This document shows positions 1 through 5,114 of a DNA stretch of 8,655 bases, piece after piece. Numbering within the stretch: position 1 is the stretch's first letter; the number at the start of each line of letters is the position of its first letter. Origin of the DNA: Candidatus Sigynarchaeota archaeon. GTDB taxonomy: Archaea; Asgardarchaeota; Jordarchaeia; Jordarchaeales; Jordarchaeaceae. The stretch lies in NCBI GenBank assembly GCA_030587505.1, contig JAUQYY010000010.1, positions 1 through 8,655 on the forward strand. The letters run 5' to 3'. The translations under genes and the position numbers were made by a program. Under the pieces are notes generated by a model. It searched no databases, was not told where the DNA came from, and saw only the letters and a list, made by a program, of their open reading frames with translations.

Positions 1-1765
1 ACTTCACAAGTTCGGGAATCTTGTCCGGGGGAACAACCTTAACCGTCCACCCCGTAGCACTCTCAATGTCACCCTTCAGCGGCTCCAGAGCCGGGGGGAC
101 GATAAGCTCCTTCTTCGAAATCTGATCCCCCGCACCACTCTCATCCATCGTCTTCTTAACAGCAGCACCGTCAATCTTCTTCTCACTCACAGCAGACTCC
201 AGGTCCAAACCGCCAGTATCGACAACAAGCAGCCAGGCAGAAGCACCAGCATCCAACAGTGGCTTCTTAACCAGGTAGTAAGACTGAATATTATTCGTAG
301 TCAAAAACACCGGACTATCCCCACCAGGATCACCCACATAGCCCAAACCAGTAGGCGCCCGGTACTTATCCCTCAGAAAATCGGCAATAGCACCAGAATC
401 CCGCGGACCAACATACACGTCCCAGCCAGACAAGTCCTCAATCTCACCCTTAAACCGCGAAGCCATCCCCGGAATAATCACAGCACGGTGAACAACCTTG
501 TCACCAACACCAAACTCCTGCAAAGTATCAGCAACCTTACCCGCATTAAACTGACCACCAGCAGCAGCAGACTCAACGCCAATGCCCTCAGTGTCGAGGA
601 TCACAAGCCATGCGTTTATTTTTGCTTGTTCTAGGTCTGATTTGACTGTGTATGCTGTTAGGGCGAAGTTTGTTGTTACCATTACTGGGCTGTTTTGGTC
701 GGGGTTTCCGATTGCCATGAGTTCGGGTTCGACTGCGGGGTGTATTCTTGGGTCTGTGTAAAGGTTGCGTTTTAGTATTACGAGTGGTAGGAATGTCCAT
801 AGTTGTTTTGAGTTTATGATTAGGAGGTCGGCGTATCTCATTATTAGTATGGCTGCTAGTATGGTTTCTTGGAAGGCGGTTGCTAGTTGTTCTCCTTCGG
901 GTGTGTCTTCTTTTCCTATCCAGATTGTTGCGGGTACTCCTATTAGGGGCCATCCTACTGTTTTGTCGCCTTGTTCTATTGCGGCTCTTCGTAGCATTGT
1001 GAAGTTGTTTATGGTGTCTGAGAGTAGTCCTTCTCCCCAGTAGGTGCCTGGGTCGAGGGCTATTTGTTCTACTCCGGCTTCGAAGAGTGATTTGGCTAGG
1101 GATTTTAGTAGGTTTAGGTCTCCGGGTGCTGATACTACTAGGGGTAGTTTTTCGGTTCTTGCTATTTCTCCGATTTCTTTCCAGTTGTCTTTTGTTGCTG
1201 CGTATAGGAGTGGTTTTTTGCCTTTGGCTGCTTTTATGGCTGCTTTTAGGCATTGTGGGTCTGTGGAGCATAGGATTATGGGCCAGTCTGTGTAGTCGAT
1301 GACTGTTTTTACTGCTTTTGCGAATTTGTCGGGGTTTCCGGAGGCGCATTTGATTGCTATTGCGTCTAGGTAGAGGTTTTGTCCGATGTAGAAGGTGTTC
1401 CAGTGGGTGATGAGGTCGACTTGTTGGGTTAGTTCGTTTTCGTTCATTTCGTCGTGGACGGCTATGGCTAGGACTGTTGGGTTGAACCATGTGAGTTCGT
1501 GGCGGCGCATTACTTCTTCTCCGCCAATTGTTTTTTCGTGTTCGCCTTCTCCGAATTTGACGGGTCTTACTGGGGGTGTTAGCATTTCTTTGAGTTTTTC
1601 GTAGTTTTTCTTGTGTTTTGGTTCTAGTATGGGTTTGCACTGTTCTAGTTCGGCTTCGTGGTTTATGAGGAGGTAGGTGAATGCCATGCAGGTGTCTTGG
1701 CCGCATTCTTTGCAGTTGGTTTTGGGTAGGAGGTTGTATATGTCTAGTGGTTTTAGTCGTGACAT
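1..1765 (-). CDS. cdhE: ACDS gamma subunit, corrinoid iron-sulfur protein large subunit, with extra C-terminal domain (partial)
   Basis: Large subunit of the corrinoid iron-sulfur protein, which with CdhD carries the methyl group between methyl-tetrahydromethanopterin and the A-cluster of CdhC. Seen: an N-terminal 4Fe-4S motif with Cys18, Cys21, Cys26 and Cys43 (CX2CX4CX16C), a TIM-barrel region at about residues 95-340, and a C-terminal corrinoid-type domain at about 352-467. Family members normally end near here (about 440-480 residues). This frame stays open for 588 codons to the window edge and holds a second diverged copy of the C-terminal domain (from about 477, same order of motifs, 125 residues later). 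The stop lies outside the window. The start is the ATG at 1765-1763, preceded by GGTGA directly after the cdhD stop. Codons 1-386 end almost always in A or C and codons 387-588 almost always in G or T, a switch not seen in the neighbours. The identity is secure; the extension and chimeric composition are odd. Confidence 0.95.
   Translation of the reverse strand, partial: MSRLKPLDIYNLLPKTNCKECGQDTCMAFTYLLINHEAELEQCKPILEPKHKKNYEKLKEMLTPPVRPVKFGEGEHEKTIGGEEVMRRHELTWFNPTVLAIAVHDEMNENELTQQVDLITHWNTFYIGQNLYLDAIAIKCASGNPDKFAKAVKTVIDYTDWPIILCSTDPQCLKAAIKAAKGKKPLLYAATKDNWKEIGEIARTEKLPLVVSAPGDLNLLKSLAKSLFEAGVEQIALDPGTYWGEGLLSDTINNFTMLRRAAIEQGDKTVGWPLIGVPATIWIGKEDTPEGEQLATAFQETILAAILIMRYADLLIINSKQLWTFLPLVILKRNLYTDPRIHPAVEPELMAIGNPDQNSPVMVTTNFALTAYTVKSDLEQAKINAWLVILDTEGIGVESAAAGGQFNAGKVADTLQEFGVGDKVVHRAVIIPGMASRFKGEIEDLSGWDVYVGPRDSGAIADFLRDKYRAPTGLGYVGDPGGDSPVFLTTNNIQSYYLVKKPLLDAGASAWLLVVDTGGLDLESAVSEKKIDGAAVKKTMDESGAGDQISKKELIVPPALEPLKGDIESATGWTVKVVPPDKIPELVK
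2..337 (-). repeat. Corrinoid-binding domain copy 2 within CdhE (residues ~477-588, partial)
   Basis: A tandem, diverged copy of the preceding domain. SPV-x2-TTN, Y-x-VK, AWL-x3-DT-x-G, LESA, GD, KGDIE and GW-x-V line up with copy 1 at a constant spacing of 125 codons without large gaps. Identity counted by eye is about one third. The whole visible copy is written in G/T-ending codons. It is cut by the window edge, so it is unknown whether the protein ends here or has further copies. Whether it still binds a corrinoid cannot be judged from the sequence alone. Confidence 0.75.
365..712 (-). repeat. Corrinoid-binding domain copy 1 within CdhE (residues ~352-467)
   Basis: This is the canonical C-terminal domain of CdhE. 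Landmarks are the SPV-x2-TTN segment, the AWL-x3-DT-x-G segment, and the KGEIED...GW-x-V tail. Each landmark recurs 125 codons later in copy 2. The codon-style switch at about 607 falls inside this copy, just after the Trp of AWL. In the structurally known bacterial homologue the C-terminal domain of the large subunit holds the cobamide, so this copy is expected to be the functional one. Boundaries are by eye. Confidence 0.8.
600..613. other. Abrupt synonymous-codon switch point inside cdhE
   Basis: Reading cdhE in frame, codons before position 608 end in A or C. The only exceptions I found in 386 codons, apart from Met and Trp, are one ATT, one CTT, one CAG and one AAG. From position 607 onward GAG, AAG, GCT, GGT, GTT and GAT dominate, and only one codon of about 202 ends in A (a CCA at 260-262). 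The protein reads smoothly through the join (INAW followed by LVILDTEG), so there is no frameshift. On the plus strand the base composition goes from A/C-rich on the left to G/T-rich on the right. Confidence 0.9.
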
Positions 1766-1775
1766 TGTTTTCACC

Positions 1776-3008
1776 TTATATTTTTGTTGTGATCCAGTTT
1801 AGGAGTGGTGGGGGTTCTTCTTTCTTTTTGGAGGTTAGGTACTCTACGACTGTTTTGAAGATTTGTACGCTGGCGGGGTGTAGCATCATGAAGATGTCGC
1901 AGCCGTTTAGTGCTAGTCCGAGTCCGGTGATTGCTTCCCATAGGGGTCCTCTGAAGTTGATTGAGCCCCATTCTGCGCCTTTCTTTTTGTCGCTCATGTA
2001 GGCTTCTCTTGCTCCCCAGGCGTTGGTGGTTCCGGATGATAGGGGCATTTGGAGGTCTTCTTCGCCTTTTAGGGCTGCCATTCTGATTCTTTCGTATATG
2101 CTGAAGGAGTATTCGAAGCCGTAGCCTAGGGCGGCTGTTGTTGCGTCTTGGACTATGTGGTCTTTTGGTAGGCCGGCGTCGAGTATTAGTTGGTTCATTT
2201 TCTTTTGGTTGTTTACGTCTAGCTGGGTCCATGAGAGGACGTTGTGGTTGTATTTTTTGGCTGCTTCGACGATTCGTTTCCAGTCGAGGTTGTCGGATGC
2301 GGAGTTTAGCATGAGGCGTTCGTTTTCGGCTGCTGCTGCGGCTGCTTCGAGGACTTCGGGGTCTTTGTCGGGGTTTCCGGAGCCTCCTATGAGGAGGGGT
2401 GTGGGTATGGCTTGGAGTACTTCTTCTATGGTTTTTGCGGCTTCTTTTGCTGGGGTGTCTTTGATGTAGGGGTCTGTGCTGATTAGGTGGACTGTTACTA
2501 GGTCTGCGCCGTATTCGTTGAGGGCTTTTTTGGCCCATTCTGCGGGGTCGTCCATGACTTCGTCGAAGTGTTGTCGGATTGGTTTGGGTAGATGCATTCT
2601 CATGTCGAAGACGTCGAATGTGACTAGGGGCCTGTTGGGGTTGTCGTACTCGAACCTGTAGAAGGGTGGGACTTTTTCTCCGCCGATTTTGCGTATTTCT
2701 TTTCGGGTGCCGCCCTCGGCTCTGGTTTGGCCGAACTGTACTTCCACTATCTGGCCGGGGTACTCCTGTATGGGTGGCTTGAACTCTTCTTCTATGAATT
2801 CGAAGGGTTTCACTGGGGGCGCTGCTGTGGGTATGGCTCCGGGGACCATGGCTCTTATGGGGGGTGGGGCCATGGCGGCTACACCCGCGGCTATTTTGAG
2901 TACGAGTTCTTCTGCTTCGATGGTGACGTCTTCGAATTCTAGTTCGCCGTACTTTTCGAGTATGTCTAGTATTTCTTTACCTAGTTTTTTTACGTCATCG
3001 GTCGGCAT
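1776..3008 (-). CDS. cdhD: ACDS delta subunit, corrinoid iron-sulfur protein small subunit
   Basis: Small (delta) subunit of the corrinoid iron-sulfur protein. It pairs with CdhE to bind the corrinoid and helps accept the methyl group from methyl-H4MPT. The protein has 410 residues, near the family length (about 390-440). Residues 1-40 form an acidic helix and strand, 45-70 a Pro/Ala-rich linker, then a TIM-barrel domain opening with the family signature FGQTRAEGGTRK (about 113-124), followed by PFYRFEYDNPNRPLVTFDVFDM. GGSGNPDKDPEVLEAAAAAA (near 209-228) is also typical. It contains no cysteine cluster, as expected for this subunit. Start is the ATG at 3008-3006 with AAGGA seven bases upstream, overlapping the cdhC stop; the gap to cdhC is 11 bp, and 10 bp to cdhE, so translation is probably coupled. 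Codons end mostly in A or C, more strongly toward the 3' end. Confidence 0.96.
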   Translation of the reverse strand: MPTDDVKKLGKEILDILEKYGELEFEDVTIEAEELVLKIAAGVAAMAPPPIRAMVPGAIPTAAPPVKPFEFIEEEFKPPIQEYPGQIVEVQFGQTRAEGGTRKEIRKIGGEKVPPFYRFEYDNPNRPLVTFDVFDMRMHLPKPIRQHFDEVMDDPAEWAKKALNEYGADLVTVHLISTDPYIKDTPAKEAAKTIEEVLQAIPTPLLIGGSGNPDKDPEVLEAAAAAAENERLMLNSASDNLDWKRIVEAAKKYNHNVLSWTQLDVNNQKKMNQLILDAGLPKDHIVQDATTAALGYGFEYSFSIYERIRMAALKGEEDLQMPLSSGTTNAWGAREAYMSDKKKGAEWGSINFRGPLWEAITGLGLALNGCDIFMMLHPASVQIFKTVVEYLTSKKKEEPPPLLNWITTKI

Positions 3009-3019
3009 TTGTTATTCCT

Positions 3020-4513
3020 TCATTTTTTGGCCTTTTTTTCTTCTCTGCGGATTATTAGTTTCTCGACTTTGATTTTCACGTTTTTAAACACTAGTTGATA
3101 TCCTTCTCCTGCGGCTCCTGGGATTCCTCCGGGTAACTGGAGCACTCCTTGGAGTAGTGCTACGGGTCCTCCTCCGGGGGCTGTTGCCATTGTTGCGGGC
3201 ATGGTTATCTGTGGGATTGTGTACTCTGCTGGGGCGCCCTCATAGGCGGCTTCTGCGGGTATTTCTTCCTCTTCAACCACTTCTTCGACTTCTTCTGGCC
3301 ATCTTTCGACTACTGGGTGTCCCTTCTCTTTCAGGAATTCTTTTAGTTCGGCTGTGTTGCTCACGTCTTTTTCGGTTGCGATTTTGTCTCTCAGTTCTTC
3401 TGGTATGGCGTCTAAGACTCTTTCTTTTATGTAGGATGGTAACCATACTACTCTGTTCCATCCGCCGTCAGCCTGTAGGAATCTCCTGCTTCGCATGTAC
3501 TCTATTGCGATGCCGTTGAACCCTTCGACCTGTTTGCCTCCACCTGTTTGGTTGGCCATCGTGGAAAATGCTAAGCCGTTGACAGCTGTTTCTTGGTAGC
3601 CTCTGTCCACAACTCCTATCCCGTCCACTTCGGGTATGTAGAAAGCTATGGCTTCGAAGCATCCGCAGCTTGTGTGCGGGTAGCCGAACATGCTGTATAA
3701 CCAAACTCGTTCCACCTCGCCGAGCGACCTTTGCTTCGCTACCTCGTTTGCGCCTGAATACTCTCCGTTTATCTCATCGAGCAGTTCGCCTTTCGGAACT
3801 AGGAAGTTTGGCCCTTTAGGGTCTACCCGTGCAGCTGCCCTCGCATCAAACCAGTTAATGGCGCCGCACAGGGAGATTCTTTCTGGTGTTATAATGCATA
3901 CGTGGCTGGGCGCAAAGCTTTGACATAGTACACATCCGTAGAACTCTTCCACATCCTCGTCTCTCAATCCTCTGGCCCGTGCATCTCTTGCCTCGTAGAT
4001 TTCTAGCGCCTTCTTGTACCATTCGGAGACCTTGGCTGGGTCTGTGAAGAAGGTGATTTGTATTTTCTCTATAATGGGGAACTCGGACTTGTAGAGTCTC
4101 ACTAAGACTCTGCCAAGGAGTTCAAGGGTGTTGAACCCCTTCTTAAAGGAGCCCTTGCTCAGCCTTAGCCAGATGTCGTAGCGCTGGTTCAGGTGCATGA
4201 ATCCTTCAACGTAATTTATGAATTCGTGCACACGCCTCTCGAGAACAGCTTCTAGGTCCCTTTCAACCTGCTCGCCAGCAACTTCTACCAGTATGCCGAA
4301 CGGGTAGGATTTTCCCTCTTCGAGATCATTTAGGTCTGGTCCTTCTACCGTAACTTTTTCGTCTTCGATTTCGTCCATCTCGCGCGCTAGCACTAGCTCG
4401 AATTTTTCATCCACTTTTGGTCCACCGAACTCGAACTGCATTTCTTTCCCGCGGATTCGCTCGCCTTCATACACTACTCCGACGTCCACAGGGATGTCCT
4501 CAAACATGCTCAT
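3020..4513 (-). CDS. cdhC: ACDS beta subunit, acetyl-CoA synthase (A-cluster) component
   Basis: Acetyl-CoA synthase component: it forms or cleaves the C-C and C-S bonds of acetyl-CoA at the nickel-iron-sulfur A-cluster. It has 497 residues. Seen: the A-cluster cysteines in GCVLCQSFAPSHVC (Cys194, Cys197, Cys206), Cys216, and the pair Cys283-Gly-Cys285 in HTSCGCFEAI; the family motifs GPNFLVPKG and NQTGGGKQVEGFNGI follow. It lacks the N-terminal CO-dehydrogenase-interacting domain of bacterial AcsB, as is normal for archaeal CdhC. From about residue 400 there is an acidic stretch, a Pro/Gly/Met/Ala-rich linker, and a final strand-like tail (476-492, beginning FKNVKI) ending in a Lys-rich tip. 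Published work on Methanosarcina CdhC found the tail dispensable for the A-cluster. ATG at 4513-4511 has GGAGG nine bases upstream; the gap to cdhB is 47 bp. Third positions are mixed at the 5' end and A/C-biased at the 3' end. Confidence 0.97.
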   Translation of the reverse strand: MSMFEDIPVDVGVVYEGERIRGKEMQFEFGGPKVDEKFELVLAREMDEIEDEKVTVEGPDLNDLEEGKSYPFGILVEVAGEQVERDLEAVLERRVHEFINYVEGFMHLNQRYDIWLRLSKGSFKKGFNTLELLGRVLVRLYKSEFPIIEKIQITFFTDPAKVSEWYKKALEIYEARDARARGLRDEDVEEFYGCVLCQSFAPSHVCIITPERISLCGAINWFDARAAARVDPKGPNFLVPKGELLDEINGEYSGANEVAKQRSLGEVERVWLYSMFGYPHTSCGCFEAIAFYIPEVDGIGVVDRGYQETAVNGLAFSTMANQTGGGKQVEGFNGIAIEYMRSRRFLQADGGWNRVVWLPSYIKERVLDAIPEELRDKIATEKDVSNTAELKEFLKEKGHPVVERWPEEVEEVVEEEEIPAEAAYEGAPAEYTIPQITMPATMATAPGGGPVALLQGVLQLPGGIPGAAGEGYQLVFKNVKIKVEKLIIRREEKKAKK

Positions 4514-4560
4514 TCAATTACTCCTCCTTTTTCATTTAATCTTGATTTTTCACCATCAAA

Positions 4561-5103
4561 TTATGCTTTCAACTCGGCTATGAGGTCGTCTAGCTCTTTT
4601 TTCCATTCTTCTTTCTTAATGTTGTTGAAGCTGAAGCTTGCGTTGGGTTGGTACTCTCTGTCGAGACTGATTGTTAGGATGTCGGGGGCGAGGTGTTTCA
4701 GCGTTGAGAGGGATTGGCTTTGGATGTAGTATATTCCTCCAAGGTAGATCACACAGTCATAGTTTCCTTTTCCGTCTAGTCCCTTCCAGTCAGGGTCTTT
4801 GAGCCTGTTGGTTACGTCGGCTAAGAGCATATCTACAGCATCCTCAAACCCCGCTTCTCTAAGCCACTTGAGCGAGTTGGCCGTCGCAACCACATGAACA
4901 CCCGTTTTGCCGATTTCAACCGCATAGTCTATTAGAGATTTGCCGTCTAGTTCCCTTTTCGCGTTACCGCTAACTATAAGTAAACATCTCTTCTTCTTTT
5001 TGATCATTTTAGCAGCTACCTTTCCGCTCACGAGAACGCTTGCTGTTTTCGGTCCTCTAAAATTGGCAGTCTGCCAAGGAGTAGGAATCTTTGAAGCCAT
5101 CAT
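4561..5103 (-). CDS. cdhB: ACDS epsilon subunit
   Basis: Epsilon subunit, which binds CdhA in the alpha2-epsilon2 CO dehydrogenase part of ACDS; it has a Rossmann-like fold (DHS-like NAD/FAD-binding family) and its exact role, possibly in electron transfer to FAD, is still debated. It is 180 residues from this start, a little longer than the usual ~165-170. Seen: the family opening PWQTANFRGPKTA, a glycine-containing segment around residues 40-50 (KKKRCLLIVSGNAKRE), DCVIYLGGIYYIQSQ-x-LSTLKHLAP, and ISLDREYQPNASFSF near the end. Start choice: the frame extends to an ATG at 5115 that overlaps the cdhA stop by one base (TAATG) but has no ribosome site. A clear GGAGG at 5109-5113 sits inside that extension and points to the ATG at 5103 (5-base spacing) or at 5100 (8-base spacing, as in the neighbours). 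Confidence 0.94.
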   Translation of the reverse strand: MMASKIPTPWQTANFRGPKTASVLVSGKVAAKMIKKKKRCLLIVSGNAKRELDGKSLIDYAVEIGKTGVHVVATANSLKWLREAGFEDAVDMLLADVTNRLKDPDWKGLDGKGNYDCVIYLGGIYYIQSQSLSTLKHLAPDILTISLDREYQPNASFSFNNIKKEEWKKELDDLIAELKA

Positions 5104-5108
5104 GTTTT

Positions 5109-5113
5109 CCTCC
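5109..5113 (-). promoter_or_regulatory. Shine-Dalgarno site of cdhB
   Basis: GGAGG on the minus strand immediately after the cdhA stop. It is five bases from the ATG at 5103 and eight from the ATG at 5100. It overlaps the upstream ATG at 5115, so that ATG is unlikely to be the start. Confidence 0.65.
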
Positions 5114-5114
5114 A

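Noticed and set aside
588..1706. A 372-codon minus-strand open frame overlapping cdhE, very rich in Arg, Pro, Thr, Ser and Asn.
   Set aside because: Its first codon base is the third base of cdhE codons. Because those are almost never T, no stop codon (all begin with T) can occur. It ends within 20 bases after the codon switch at 607, when T appears in third positions. This is a by-product of the bias, and it also independently confirms the flip.
1771..2538. A 255-codon minus-strand open frame inside cdhD.
   Set aside because: Same frame relation to cdhD and same low-complexity Arg/Pro-rich composition; it is open only because cdhD third positions avoid T.
2689..3519. Plus-strand open frames opposite cdhC and cdhD, some with hydrophobic Leu-rich translations.
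   Set aside because: They are antisense to well-conserved genes, have no ribosome sites, and their hydrophobic look is the complement of charged and Pro-rich codons in cdhC.
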